Assembly (NCBI RefSeq): GCF_028476545.1
Contig: NW_026732993.1
Span: 62,001 to 126,000, forward strand
DNA length: 64,000 bases
Reading direction: 5' to 3'
From: Physella acuta
Lineage: Eukaryota > Mollusca > Gastropoda > Physidae
The translations under genes were made by a program, and so were the position numbers. This document shows, one piece after another, positions 27,395-40,811 of this stretch. The notes under the pieces were generated by a model that saw only the letters and a list, made by a program, of their open reading frames with translations, was not told the origin of the DNA and made no database searches. How positions within the stretch are numbered: the stretch's first letter is position 1; the number at the start of each line of letters is the position of its first letter.

Positions 27395-30200
27395 ATGATG
27401 TCAGGAAACATTAGTTATTGTGAATGTTGTGACCTCACATTCAGGAACCGTAAGTTATTATTTTAACGCATATAAATCAAAGATGGTAATAAAATGTATT
27501 TTCCAGCATTTATAAAATGAAGCCCTACTGAAAAAGTTCTAGAAGTTTGTCCTGTGTTAATCTAAACTATCTACAATTTTGTTCTACTCTCATACAATTG
27601 GACATAGAGCTGTTAAATGGGGTAGAGTAGACATTGATAGCTTTGGTTATTAGATTGTAATTATTTTAGAGTTATTTTAGGGGAGTTGATATTGTGTATT
27701 AGTGACATTAATTGCATAGTTTTTGTGTTATACATCGAGTAGATTTGATGCTTTTAATTGTAGTTAACTTGTATTCTAATCATTGGAGAGGGGGGGGGGA
27801 TGAGTGACAGCACAGTGGTTGTCTTAATTTTTAAATAAACAAATAAAAAAAAACATTGTCAGCCCATAAAATATGCTTTTTATTTAACAGAGAATGAATA
27901 CCAAATGCATTGTCAAGGAAAGAAGCACATAGCATGCAGCAATTTATTTAAGAATCAGGAAACTGCAAAACGTACTGCATTTGTTCGTGGGTTTGGAGGT
28001 AAAATGTTTCTAGTAAGAATACTTGGACTATAGTTGAAAAAAGGAAAGTTGCCAATTTGGAGCTAGTGGTCTATGGGGAAAATGGAGTAGAGTTCATCTT
28101 TCACCTGTTTCTGTGACCTCAAAGGTTTAACCTTTCACCTGTTTCTGTGACCTCAAAGGTTTAGTGTGGTTAGCACTATGCAGAGCTGGGTGGACTCTGG
28201 CATGTCCTGTGGACTCAAGCTGGGATCTGAACCCCAGTTAGCGGTCGTACACACAATCATCTGCCCATGCAGTCCCATATTCGGACCAAGAAAAGACTTA
28301 ATTAACAGAAATAATATTAATAGAGATTATATTTTTACCAATGCTGAAGTTTAAACAACTTTAACAGGTTATAAACTTTATAAAATTATCAATGATTAGG
28401 ATAGTTTTCCTCTGTTTCAAAAAAAAAAAAACCTAAAAATTCATTTACTTCTGCAGCTGTCAGGCGTGATCATAAAAATTTTCTCTTGGATTATTTTTCT
28501 CGTTTTGGCCCAGTGAACAAAGTCACAGTCTTCAATAGATCAGTAAGCCTTTTTTTAAAATTGCATCTGCCAAGTGAAACTTGCACTTGATAAAAAATAA
28601 ATTAAACAGTACATTTTATGATTTAGCTTTTGTTATTAGCCAATTTATTTGGACTAAACGTAAGTGATTTAGTAAAATTGTTTTTTTTTTAATCTTTATC
28701 TAAAACAAGGCATTAAATATGTTTGTCCTGAATAACTTTTTGTAATTAAAATTCTATTTTGAAAAATAATTAGTTTACCTATGTTTTTTTAAAAATAACT
28801 AATATAAGGCTTTTGACATTGCAGGGTGATTTTTATGGACATGTTGAGTTTCAGAGTTTAGACTCTTTAACTAAGTGCTTAAATACGAGGCATCACAAGT
28901 ATGAAAGGGCCTATTTGCATGTTAAACAGTTTGTGTATTATCTCCCAAAATCTGAACGAGCTCGTCAGAATCACCTTCAACATGAACGTGATGAGAAAGA
29001 GAAGAAAAAAAAGCTGTATGTCCAGATGATGCTGCTTTTGAAATCAGCCGATCATGTATGTTTTCAGTTATTGCTCACAACCTTGTGATACTTGCTATAT
29101 TTCAAGATTTTATGACTGCCAGTCTTTTAATAATTCAATCTATAACTTTAATTTTATAACTTAAATCTTTGAGGCAATATTATTTTTCAAAAATGAGCAT
29201 GTTAATTTAATTGTTTGATATATATATTATAGCATTTAGCATCCTACTAAATATTATTTTATGAGCTTTCTTATTATGAATTATCATATTTGTCCCTTAT
29301 ATTTGTATCTACAAAGTCTTTGATTCAGAGAAATAAAACTAATACTGCTGTGTTTACTCAAAACTTGATCTTTAAAATAAACTCATGGCATAATTCAATA
29401 TTTTCTAATTTTTATATGAAGTACTATAACTGTCAAGATTAAAGTAAAATGTATAAACATTTTTTATTTCAGATTTTGGATCAAATGGACAAGCTAAGTG
29501 AACATTTAACTCTGACAAATGAAGAAGAGAAAGTTCGTGAAAACATTTGTTTAGAATTAACAAATCTATTTTCACCTTTCTTTGAATGTGAGCTCAATTT
29601 GCTATGGTTAATTAAAAATGAAAAAAAAAATTGTAATTTATACTAGTGTATATTTTGCATTTTAAGTTTATTTTAATTTAGGTATAGTGTTTTTATAAAA
29701 ATAATTTTCCTCACTTCCATTTTGTTAGTGATTATAGAAAGTTTGTATATTTGAGTTTCCATCTAGCATATAACTGAAATCAGTCTAACTATATCCCGAC
29801 TTAACAAGATCCTAGCTTGAACCGTATTGTTATGAGTCTTTGTTTGACAAAGACATCTGTGTTCAAGTCAGTCTTATACTAATGATAATGGCCATGACTA
29901 AAATAACTATATATCGTTTGGAGGACTCCTATTACCAACAAACTCCACAACTCTTCGTAACATAGACTGGACTAGCTAAATATATTTTCTTTACAGACTC
30001 CCTGGTATATTTTTAAGCTAACAATAAATTTTTATTTTGTGTTTTCTACAGCCTGCAGTGTTTACATGTTTGGGTCTTCAGTCAATAGATTTGGCTTCAA
30101 AGAATGTGACCTTGATTTGTTTCTAGATTTTGAAAATAATAATGTCATCTCAAATGTCAAACCACAGGTACATTTTTAAATTAAAATCACCTAAAGTTCT

Positions 30201-30297
<97 letters not shown>

Positions 30298-33200
30298 GAA
30301 TAAAATCTTATAATATTTTAAATTTGATGTCTCATAGAACTTTATATATTTTTTTCCTAGCAAAAAAATTTACTTCCTTATCATAACGATATAAAATTTA
30401 TCAATGTGGAATACTGGCCTCTAACTAAAGAATATATACAAAGTTTAGATGCATTGAAACTGGTGAGTTGTTATGGATTTAATTAACTTTCTAATAATAC
30501 AATTTTATTAATAAATTTTAAATGCTCTCTTAATAAAATAAGAATTATATTACAAGTTAGTCTTAGGGAATGTTTGTTAAATGAAGAGTGACTGTTTTAA
30601 TAAAATATAGACACTTTCTAATTTAATAAAAGCAATTCAACTACTAATGGCAGCAGTAATTATTTTTAATAGCACATGTTATGTTGTCATAAAAATATAT
30701 AGACAAGATTTTTTCAACATCATAAACATCTGTCTCTTTAACATTACAAAGTATTTGATTGGTTAAATTGTTTGATTGTTACATCCATCATCCGTAAACA
30801 AAATTTTTTTGTGTCAAATATACCACTTAAAAAGTATGTAAATTCTATGCACAAAAAAAATTTAAGAAAAATATATTCAGTTCTTATAATTATTGTTGCA
30901 AACTACAATTGTAAACTGCACCTTAAGTAGTTTTAAATTTGTGTGCACTTATAATTGTTGTAATACTATTTACCACTGGCTACTTGAATTCAAACATTAT
31001 TTAATAAAGTCCCTTTCTAAATCATAGGTAAAAGTGGTGTCCAGAATTCTCATGACAAAAACATGGCTGTATACAGAGCCATTAACAGTGCCTAGTCAGC
31101 GATGTCCAGTAATTAAGTTTGACCACATAAAAAGTGGTATTAGTTGTGACATGTCAATGAACAACAGGTTGAGTTTTATTCTAATTTTACATTTTTACCT
31201 ACACCTTCTCAAAGTTTTAGGCCTAATTTTAGCAACCTACCTAGGTTAGTAACCTAGTGATTTGATTTGAATCTATCGTTTTTCTGCAGAACTTCCTGAT
31301 ATAAATATTAGTTTTTAATGATTTGAATAGTGACACAATTTTTAGACATATTGTAGTTAAAGATCTAATTTATTATCTTGATAAAGAATTTTTAGAGTGA
31401 TTAATGATTTTTCAAACATTAAAAACAAGATTTAATTTTAATTTTAGAAAAGCTTTGCACAACAGCCTTCTCCTGCGCTTGTATGGCTCTGAGCCTCGTG
31501 TCCACAAATTGGTTAGTGTGTTACGGCTGTGGGCCAAGACCCATGAACTCTCTGGAGGTCAGGGTCACCTGCTGACTAGCTATGCACTCACCTTGACTGT
31601 TTTATTTTACTTGATGAGGAAAGAACCCAGCATCATCCCTAAAGTCTGTGAACTTGAAGCTTGTGTTCAAGGTATGGATTTTGGTATTCTCACATTATTC
31701 ATTTTGACTTTGTAAGTGTAAGAAAAAAAAAACATAACTGTAAAAAATTATTTTCCACATGAAAATAACTATCCATGCCTATAAATAACTGTTTAATTCT
31801 TCAGGTTTTATTAACAACTGTGAGAAAGATATTTAACAGCAGAATAACTTGGCAAAAATTCTTAAGTAAATGTAAAACATGTTTTCAGGAGCAAAGAAAG
31901 TGATGGTGGATGAATGCTTTTGTGTGGAAGTTCCTAAAGATGCGGTCTTACCTCCATCAGAAAACACAGAAAATGAGGGTGAGAAACTTAAAATTCATTC
32001 TTTTTTTTCATTTGTACATTACATACAGTAGTCATAACTTAAAAAAAATAATGAAATTCTACTATGAAAATGTGAGACTTCTGTTTCTTATTTGTTCTTA
32101 ATTGTAATGTCCGAAGGGATTTCCTCCAACACAGTTAAGTATTGCTAGTCAACTTGTTGTGCCATATAAGCCGTCAACTCAATTTTAGCCTGCTTTTTTT
32201 CTGGATTTGGGTCCTTTGTCCAAATACGAGGCAGCAGTTTTTTTCATTTTGGAGTTTTCTCTCCTAGATGGATTGCTGCCCCAGCTATCGAGCCTCATCT
32301 GCTTGAGATTTTGAACATGGGACTTTTCTGTTCTGCAGCCACAAGCCATACTGACCCAGTGCTTTGTTTTAATATTTATGGGCAATAGTAGAGCACATAG
32401 TAGCTAACCTGAAAATAAATTTCAACTTTGGTTTTTGCATGAGTCCACTCAGTTCTGATAAGTATCTGACCCCAGTTAGGGAAAATAAGTGTTGCCATGC
32501 ATAGTGCTGACAAATTTACATCTTTATGTTCCTATATCAAACATTATTTACATTATAAAACCATCATGCCAAATGTAGTATTTCTGCATCTCCTTTTTTA
32601 CACAAATAAAAATTCTTCGAGTTTTTATCCTCTAGTGTTTTCTCATTCTAGAATTTCTAATTAGTTGGAAAGGCAATTTGATATTTTAATAAGCAAATCA
32701 TTAATAACTTCAGCATTTAACCCATCAAAATGTATATTTTGATGCTTTGCAAGTTGACTTTTTTTTTTTACTTCTGTGACTATTAATTAAGAGTTACTGG
32801 ACATGATTTTATTAGATTTTTATTTATTCTAAATGTTACATGTCTGTGTATCGTATAAGGCACTTGATTTTACTGGGAAAAAAAGATATTTCTCCATATG
32901 TTGCAGTTGATCTTCTAAAGGGTTTCTTTGACTTTTATGCCAGATGTGTCAATTGGGATAGTGATGTTTTAAGGTTTTACGACGCCACCATCATTAAAAA
33001 AACTATAATAACAGAAGATCCATCTTTTCTTGCATGCAAGGTACTGTTTTTTTTTTTTTTTTCATATTCATTCTAAAGAGCTTAGGCCAACTTAAAAGAA
33101 GGAGGGGGGCAACTGCATGTATAATTTTCTTAGATTCTTAGCTGACAATAGAGAAATTTAATAACTCTGGCTTAAGCATTGTTGGCTTGTGAACATCTGA

Positions 33201-35082
33201 CTTAACTTTGTGTATTACCTATTTGTTGAAATAATTTTGTATTAATTACAGAGTTCAGTTATATGCAGTCATTTAATCTCATTTTGTTTTTAAAAGTTCT
33301 AAAGAGAAGATTTGATAAAAAGAATCTTAATTTAAAAAAAAAAACATTTTCTATTGCTAACCACTGGTGAAATTGTTTTTGATTAAATTGGATTGTTGAC
33401 GTTTCAGACTGGCTGTATGGCACTACTAGACCCTTTTGTGATCACTCATAATGTGCTGGGGAATGTGAATGAGAAAACAAGGACCAGATTTATAGAAGAG
33501 ATAAAGAGAGCTGCTGAAATGACCAGCACCTGGTCCAGTAGTAACCTTGGGTCATCATCTGAGCCATGGGGAATAGCAGGTACATGTTTAATTAATTAAT
33601 TACTGCTCTGAGGAATACCATGTACTTCTCTGGGGAATACACGGTACCTGCATATACATATTTATTTTAATTAGTACAGCTTAATTAATCTAGTTTTTTT
33701 ATTAGATAACTTTAAAATTTAATAAAACTAGTGATTAATTTGTTAAGATAATAAAGTAGTATAGTTACGCTTTCTGACCCGGCGGTCAATTGGGCAGATG
33801 AAGTAGAGTCCCCCTGATTATGTTACCTCGCCATATACAGGAATAGTATTGTCAGTTCTATGCCCAGCAGCTCTTTCTTTCACTAACTTGAGTTATACCC
33901 ATTAGAGTTGAGTGGACTCATTGTTCAGTGCTGTAAATATGTGATAATTTTTTTTTTACAGCTTTACTTGAGCTTAATCCAAATTCAACTAAAGACCAAA
34001 ATGACCAGAATAAGAGCTCTAAAGTTCCAAATCAAAGCAGCAGCCACGCTTTAAAAATGGACGGGGAGCAAGAAAATGGGGATTTCTGCATCCCTCTTCA
34101 GCCAACGTTGTCCGCCATCTCTGACCCTGCCTTGGTCTCAGCTGCTCAGGCCAATCAGACCACAGCACAGAAGCAGTGGTGTGTCACAGCAGAAAAGCTG
34201 GTGATCGATGTTCTTCAGAAAGTTTTTCTAGTGGAAATTAACCCTTTAATTCTCAACAAGGAAAATATTGATAAATCAGCAAAGTGTGAAAAGAAGATAA
34301 ATTTAGACGCAGGTGCTTCAATCAGAGAGAGTGATGAGGTTGACCTACCAACAAAATATAAAAAAGAATTAAATATGAATGAAAACATTCTGAAGATAGA
34401 AATAGACAATCCTGATGCACCATTAAAATGTGAAGGGGAGTCAAACAAAGAACAAGACTCCCCTAGTCTTAAAAATAAACGATCAAGTGATGTTGCACTT
34501 GAAGATTTAAATGAACAGGAGCAGGAAAACCCACACAAGAGGTTATGTGAAGGTCTGAGTAGCCCAGACAGTACTACAATAGTACACTCAACATTAGTTC
34601 ACACTCACAGAACCGAAAGTGCTGACCCTTCTCGTGACACAGACACTCACAGAACCGCAAGTACTGACACTTCTCATACAAAGACTTCTCCAGAAGACAG
34701 TTTTGAATCATCAGCTTACACCTGCACCTGCAAACACTCTATGTGGATAGGGAGAAAAAAGATTAAAACAAGTTCAAGAATAGATAGCAGCCTTAAAGGG
34801 TTAAAGTTAGAAGAAGAAATAACCAGATTAGTTTTAAAAGAGATGGAAAAAATATCAAATGCAGCCAACTCTAACCCAAACATTGTCACCTCTTCTACCA
34901 AACCAGCATCTCAATCAGTCACTTTCTCATGTCAAATTTTCCACAAGAACATCCATGCAGAGTTACCCTTCATTCTCATTAAAATCAGACCACTCCCAGA
35001 ATGCATCAGTATCTTTAAAAATTTGTATAGTTCATTTAGACACATTCTTTGCCAACTGGTTGTTTCTGATTTAGTGATTTAA
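27395..35082 (+). CDS. TUT1: TUT1-like (Star-PAP / U6 snRNA) terminal nucleotidyltransferase, 13 exons, 897 aa
   Basis: In vertebrates this nuclear enzyme uridylates U6 snRNA and polyadenylates some mRNAs. Exons: 27395-27449, 27891-27998, 28457-28542, 28825-29055, 29473-29587, 30052-30167, 30361-30462, 31028-31167, 31448-31671, 31889-31978, 32907-33040, 33408-33579, 33962-35082; all phases agree. Domains in order match TUT1: a U1/matrin-type zinc finger (C9, C12, H25, H31), an RRM (about 46-115, GDFYGHVEF), the catalytic core with FGSSVNRF and metal-binding D218/D220 in ECDLDLFLDF and D312 in ISCDMSMNN, then a PAP-associated domain (LKGFFDFYARCVNWD, LLDPFVITHNVLGNV). The linker between the first two and the third Asp is much shorter than the human proline-rich insert. 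The last exon encodes a 370-residue charged tail with an HTHRT...D repeat. A second in-frame ATG follows the first; the start is otherwise unproven. Confidence 0.93.
28050..28250 (-). mobile_element. Decayed SINE fragment in a TUT1 intron
   Basis: Reverse-strand relative of the SINE at 11027: CTGTTTCTGTGACCTCAAAG (present twice, an internal duplication), TGTGGTTAGCACTATGC and GAGCTGGGTGGACTC are recognisable. The promoter-box end is eroded. Confidence 0.65.
30209..30295. repeat. (AT)n microsatellite, about 87 bp
   Basis: An uninterrupted AT dinucleotide run in the intron between TUT1 exons 6 and 7. Length is likely polymorphic and could be misassembled. Confidence 0.95.
32110..32350. repeat. 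Dispersed repeat, second SINE-like family, copy 1
   Basis: Shares a colinear series with 36940-37258: TTTAGCCTGCTTTTTT, GGATTTGGGTCCTTTGTCC, GAGGCAGCAGTTTT, TTGGAGTTTTCTCTCCTAG and CCAGCTATCGAGCCTCATCT. It lies in the TUT1 intron between exons 10 and 11. Beside it, 32440-32530 is a small plus-strand remnant of the other SINE. Confidence 0.7.
33765..33935 (-). mobile_element. Decayed SINE fragment in the last TUT1 intron
   Basis: Reverse-strand body of the tRNA-derived SINE: CGGTCAATTGGGCAGATGAAG, TCAGTTCTATGCCCAGCAGC and TTAGAGTTGAGTGGACTC. The promoter-box end is lost. Confidence 0.65.
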
Positions 35083-36029
35083 ATTTTTACTGAAGATAAA
35101 TGTATAGATTTTTATGCTTTGAAAACACAATATATAAATTATTACACATTGTTTTGCAATTTTGAAAAATAAAAATAAAAAACATAAAAATGAGAGCTTT
35201 TTATTTTTGACTAGATAAGGCAACAATTTGAAATATTTGGAATATAAGGCTGTCACACTTCTTGTCATATTGTGTTACACACTTAAATTTAAAACAAAAA
35301 GAAATGCCAGAAATCTTAATTGCATACTGTCCTTCCAACTCATAATTTCAAATTAAATAAACAACAGTAGGAAATTACCAATGCACCAACAAATTAATAA
35401 AACAAAAGTTATAACAGATTATATATATCATTGTGGAATTAATAAGTTAAATGTTAATCAAAATTAGAAATGAAATGGCTAAGTAAACATGCTTTTATTT
35501 AGCCTTTAGCTAATGAAACAATAAAAATGCAACATATTTGTATTTAATCTACAGTATTTAGGCCAGGGGCAACACATTTTGAAGGTCTCTTTGTCTTCAT
35601 TACTTGGAGAAATAATATAAGGATAAATAACTGGGGTGACCACATTTCAGTAAGGAGTAACATTCTCGTCTAAAATCAGATTTTTTCACTATTTAGGAAC
35701 ATAGTGAACTATGAAATATATCACTTGCATTAATACTGAACCTCTAACCTAATTTTTCTCCTTTTTGTGGCGTTATATGATAAATAAATTGATTAATTGC
35801 TCCATGTAATTCTTAAAGTATTTCTTTTGAATAGCGTTTCGTCAGAATAAATTTGCTTTAGATCACGCAGATTAAAATGTAATAAGAATCTGGACAAAGA
35901 TACATTAAATAAAAACTAATTTTTCGAAAATATATTTTACAAAATTTTAAAATCACAATGATGTGCTACAGTACCAGTAATAATTTTAAAAATGTTGGTT
36001 GCTAAATAAAATAAAATAAAATGTTCAAA
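35083..36029. other. Convergent intergenic spacer (TUT1 and SKAP 3' ends)
   Basis: A 947-bp AT-rich spacer between two converging stop codons. AATAAA at 35168-35173 on the plus strand is a likely TUT1 poly(A) signal. Several AATAAA hexamers on the minus strand, one near 35490, could serve the SKAP gene, so the two 3' untranslated regions may overlap. No other feature is seen. Confidence 0.6.
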
Positions 36030-39000
36030 TCAGTGGACAAGTTCATAAGCTGGAGTTAAATAAGAAACTGGCACCAAACCAATTTTCCCACCCAGTTCGC
36101 CAACCCACCAATTCTGTTTTTCCAAGTCCCGACTGATGATGTGAATGATCTCCCCTCTGCCAAAACTTAACTCCTGAGGGGTTGAGCTCTCGCACTGCCA
36201 CAGCCCATAGAACAAATTCTCAAAATCTTCAGAGCGCTGCAGGATTTTCCCCAAGGCGGGCGTCAGCTTGGGTTTTTGGATTTCTACTGGTGGGGGAGGC
36301 AACGGAACATTCCTACTTGGCAGTGGAGGGGGGACAGGTCCTGAGGCTGTTGGGGAAACAGCTTTAGGGTGGTGGGAGGGTAAAGGTGGGGGGATACTGG
36401 CTTGCTGATGCTGATCAATGGGCTCGTAGATTAAATCATCTTCATCTTCAATTTTAGTTACCTCTTGTTTGATTTGAGGGACAGGGGGAATGGAGCGTGG
36501 GGCGGGGAGAGCAGGATTTGGCATGGTTATTGCATCATCATAAACCTCTTCCGGAGGGGAAGGTTTGGCTGGCGTTTCAGCTTTTAAAGGATAGTTTTCT
36601 GTTTCCTCATATATGTCTGGGTGAAATAAAAACAAAGTTAGGTAAACAAAAACTTGTCATTCAAGAACATACAATTACAAAAACAGTTATAAAATATGAA
36701 TAAATGAAAAAAAAAATTGAACACAGACCTCCGTCATCTTCATCATTTACTTCTGTGACCTGTTTTGATGCTGTTTGTATTGCTTCTCTCCATGATTGAA
36801 AATCTTCTTTTGATGATGCTAAGAACTGGTCATTTGTAATGAAAAAATAATCTTAATTAAACTGATGGAGATTCCTATTAAATTAGTAATATTGGAAAAT
36901 ATGAATGGTAATGACCAGTTCTTCTTCTTGTTCTTCGTTCTTAATTTTTAGTGTTGGAAGGGATCGAGCATTATCTGCAAGAAGGTTTGAACTCGGGACT
37001 TTCTTTTTTCAAATTTATATCAACCATGAGCTTTGCCGACTTGACCACGCCTCCATCACAATTAATGATATGTGTCAACTGGTTATGCGCCATTAGGCCA
37101 TTGATTCAGATTTCAGCCTGCTTTTCTTTTTGGATTTGCTTCCATAGCCTTTGTCCAACCAAGAACAAACTACAAAGCAGCAGTTGTTTGATTTTGGAGT
37201 TGTCTCTCCTAGAAGAGTGTCTGTCCCCAGCTAACGAGCCTCATCTGCCTGAGGAATGACCAGTGTTTTCAGACATATTGAAACTCCAGTTACATCTATA
37301 GCTACCTGATAAGATTTCTTGCCAGGACAAACAAGCTCAAAGCTGCAGTCCTTTTTTCCTGCATCTTTCTGATTTTGAGGGGCTTCTCTAAACTCGTATC
37401 CTGAAGAGTTCAGAAAAATAAGTGGAAGCTACTGGCTGTCATTTTTGTAACTACTAAATATACTTTATTTGTTTTTCTAGTACAACAGCAATTATAAACA
37501 AACAAAAATCCTTCGATTATTTTGTATTTTTCACACCAACAAAATTATCTTAAGAACTTACAACATTTAACATATATAATTGTACATTGTATTTTATTCT
37601 TTTAATCACTGCTGACATTAACATGAGCAGTTGACCGATGAATAAAATTTATTTTTCAAACATAATTAGGAGTAAACCTATCTACTCAAAAGTAAAAAAA
37701 GTTTAGAACCGGACGGTCTATGGGGCAAGTGAAGTTCCCCTGTTTCTGTGACCTTGGCATATGAAGGGATAGTTTTGTCAGTACTATGCCCAGCAGCCTT
37801 TACCTTCCCTAACGTGAGTTGGGCACCCATCAGAGTTGGGTGGACTCTGAGACATACTAATGACTTGACTTGAAAACCCGGATTTGAACTCAAGACTATC
37901 AGGTCTTGCGCTAGGCCCTGCTGTCCCTTCTATCTACTCAACAATGAATTAAAATACTAAGATTTTCCAAACTTGTATTTTTTATGACTTGTAATAGATA
38001 TAATTAAATCACAGATAATATTATAAGTAAAATTAAATAGCAACTAACAAAGTAACTTGACATTAAACAATGAGTGGTTTTCTTAATAATGTGCTAAAAG
38101 AGCTTCCTTACTACAAAACAAGTTGAAAAATTTCAAACAGTCACAACAGTAAAAAAAAATAAAAAAATACCTGTGACATAAAAGGCACACTGCTGTTTTT
38201 TGTCATCTGGTTTTTTAAAGCAGTACATGATATTCTTGTGTAAAACACAGTATCGTTTCTGCCAGCTAAACAGAGCACCCAGCAGAGCTGTAATTAACAA
38301 AAAACAAACTGAGTTCATGCATTGAAATGTGTATGTATATACATTTGAAAATTTGGTTTTGAAATTATTGATAAAGGAAACCCATTTTATAACTAAAATT
38401 TTTTAACAAAATGAAAGAGAGTGAGTAAACACAATGAAGGAACATAACGTTACCAGAACATTTGAAACTAACAGTGATCAGATTGTAATACAAACTGCTT
38501 GTGTGAAAATAGGGGTAAACTCTTAACAAGCACAAACCAACAATAGCAACCAGGTTGATCTAATGTTTACTTAGGCAAACAATGGTTGACAAAATGCTGT
38601 AAAGGCTACAGGGTCCCCTTTACTATATCTAGGTAGCACTAAACACTGTTACTTCTAAAGGGTCATTCATAAATAATGTTACACTTTTTAAAATATTTAC
38701 CTCCCCCTCCCCTGTCACAAAAAGCCAGACCCCCTAAAATGACATCACACTTCAGCCTACAACCCATCTCAAAATTGCATTTACATTTTTATTTACCATC
38801 GATTTTTTTTCTAAAATATTGACAGACATCACACTATCTGAACCCCCCCCCCCCTCATCACACATTGACACAAAATTACAGTCCCTCCTCCCCCCTATTA
38901 GTGTGACATCATTTATGGACAACCCTAATGGTGAGACCAAAAATGCAACACATTAAGTAATGTTCCCAATTCATATCTAACAATCCCTGAGGCAGAAGAG

Positions 39001-40214
39001 GTAGAGTTGATAATTCTTGACCTCGACTCATGAAAGGATGGTGTGGAAGTTTTGAGTCTATACCCAGATCACAGCAGCCAAATGCTCAACCATTCGACCA
39101 CTCCATCCCCTTACAAATTAAATAGATGTATGAAACCCAAATATTTTCATGCTAAACCTTTTTGTTTCTTATCCAGATATCCAATCTTTACAGGATCTGG
39201 CAGTAACCTCACTGTTGTATCTGGTATATCTGAAAAATAACAGTTTTATGTTTAGTATATCAGAAAAATAACAGATTTTATGTTTAGTATATCAGAAAAG
39301 TAACAGTTTTTAAATAGGCTAGTTAGTGCAATTTAAAGAAAAACAAAATTTAGCTGACAGAAAAATGGTTTATTTATACTTACTGTCATCATAGTTATCA
39401 TCATCAGCCGTCATGCTGGTATCAGCAACATTACGTGAATCATCACCTTATAAAGAAAATGACAAATTCATAGTGTAATGTATAAACATTTATTTTTACT
39501 TTAGTTGCCAAAAGATTCATATGACTCACATGTACTTAATGATCTTGTATAATAATGTAATTAACAGAAAGGTAATATAGAATAGATAAATAAGTGCTAC
39601 ATACCAAATGAATTGTTGGCAAGTGTGTCTTTTCCACTGGAAGCACTACCAGAACTGTTAGCACTTGTGTCTTTAGCACTTGATATACTCCCAGAACTGT
39701 GAGCACCTGTGTCTCTGGCACTAGATGTACTCCCTTCATCTCCACTGGATAAGTTGTCATAATCAACATAGAACCTTAGTAGGAGTTCAACTATCTTTTC
39801 CTTTTCTTTCTGTGCTGATACACTGAGATTCTCATTTTTAAGCGTAATATTGATGAATTTGTTGATCTCTAAGTAAGACAAACAAATAAAAAAGTGATCA
39901 AACATAAATAAAGTCAAATGTAAAAAGTTTAAGAAACACAGAGATAAAAACTTAATATTTTAGACATATGTCTAAGAACCTTAAAAATAATTTACTACTA
40001 GATCTATTAGTCATTACTTACTACTAGATCTAGAAATGTAATATATTAAAAAAAGAATTATTAATTATATATTATAATATAGTATACTATTTATTACAGG
40101 TATGCATATTCAATATTCCTATATTTAGTATTTATTATTTTTGTTTATTATTTATTTAATTTTTATTTTATTACCTGTAAGAAACTTTTTAACCGCTTGA
40201 TGATACGACGACAT
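36030..40214 (-). CDS. SKAP2: SKAP-type Src kinase-associated adaptor, PH + SH3, 8 exons, 444 aa
   Basis: Cytosolic scaffold; vertebrate SKAP1/2 link Src-family kinases and ADAP to integrin control. Exons, all in phase: 40214-40175, 39868-39605, 39446-39384, 39229-39158, 38287-38171, 37400-37306, 36825-36729, 36616-36030. The N-terminus (TEINKFINITLKNENLSVSA) resembles the SKAP helical dimerisation segment. Residues about 60-98 are a Ser/Asp-rich repeat (SSGS-SAKDT). The PH domain spans about 135-240 (KIGYLDKKQKG, SWQKRYCVL, DFQSWREAI with its closing Trp). Possible SH2-docking tyrosines are IYEE, VYDD and IYEP, then proline-rich PPPLPS motifs, and a C-terminal SH3 (384-441: GLWQC, ELSFGRGE, NWWVGEL, GLVP). 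SKAP1 and SKAP2 cannot be told apart here; the single invertebrate gene is probably ancestral to both. Confidence 0.9.
36940..37258. repeat. Dispersed repeat, second SINE-like family, copy 2
   Basis: The better-preserved copy of the family at 32110. It includes AAGGTTTGAACTCGGGA, whose reverse strand (GAGTTCAAACC) fits a Pol III B box, so this may be the reverse strand of a second tRNA-type SINE. It lies in the SKAP intron between exons 6 and 7. Proline- and leucine-rich short frames here are not genes. Confidence 0.65.
37705..37925 (-). mobile_element. SINE, nearly complete, in a SKAP intron
   Basis: Reverse-strand copy with most blocks present: GACGGTCTATGGGGCAAGTG, CTGTTTCTGTGACCTTGGCA, AACGTGAGTTGGGCACCC and GGATTTGAACTCAAGAC (a degraded B box). 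More diverged than the copies at 11027 and 52016. Confidence 0.75.
38659..38926. mobile_element. MITE, GGGGTCGTCC family, short diverged copy 4
   Basis: Ends AGGGTCATTCATAAATAATG and, inverted, AGGGTTGTCCATAAATGATG. The interior has CAAAAAGCCAGACCCCC and CATCGATTTTTTTTCTAAAA from the family core in reverse. The end palindromes have lost the TGACGTCA form. It lies in the SKAP intron between exons 4 and 5. Next to it, 39000-39112 is a small SINE remnant (reverse). Confidence 0.75.
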
Positions 40215-40811
40215 AGTTAGAACTTAGCTGTTTTTTGTGATTTACTTTATCACCAGCTATGTAGGCCTAAATCTTAATATCGATTTATCTATCCAAATTC
40301 TGCCAAATAGTAAATAGACTAACACTCATTTAGATCCACAGTCATATCGTACAGTTGAAGACCAGGAAGAAAATCTATCCCGTTTTATTCATTTTACTTC
40401 CTTGATTTGTCCTAATGAAAGAGGCGAAATTTTCTTCTCTAATCGCTTTCGCATTTTTGTTTAGTGTGTATTTATGTGTGTGTGTTTAGTATGCGCTAAT
40501 AACGCGGTTGAGTTCAGTTTCACCATTGCTAATAAGTATTAATAATAATAAGTCTTGGGAGATGTACACAGAATTTCAATTGTATTCTTTGAAAAATATT
40601 TATAAGCTTAATTCTTTCTTTGAATATTAAGTCTTGGAGTAAGATATCTTACATTATGTAGGCACTTGTAACTATGTGATTATTCAGTCTAGAGTATTGA
40701 TTGGATTGAAACTTTTAATGGGTGAAGGGATTATGAAAGCACTAGTTAACTCCTTTATAGTTGTGATATCCACCAGCTTACAATTTTATGGGTGTCACAT
40801 TAACAACTGGA

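Noticed and set aside
34215-34901. Minus-strand frames in the last TUT1 exon
   Set aside because: Antisense shadows; the plus strand is phase-consistent with twelve upstream exons.
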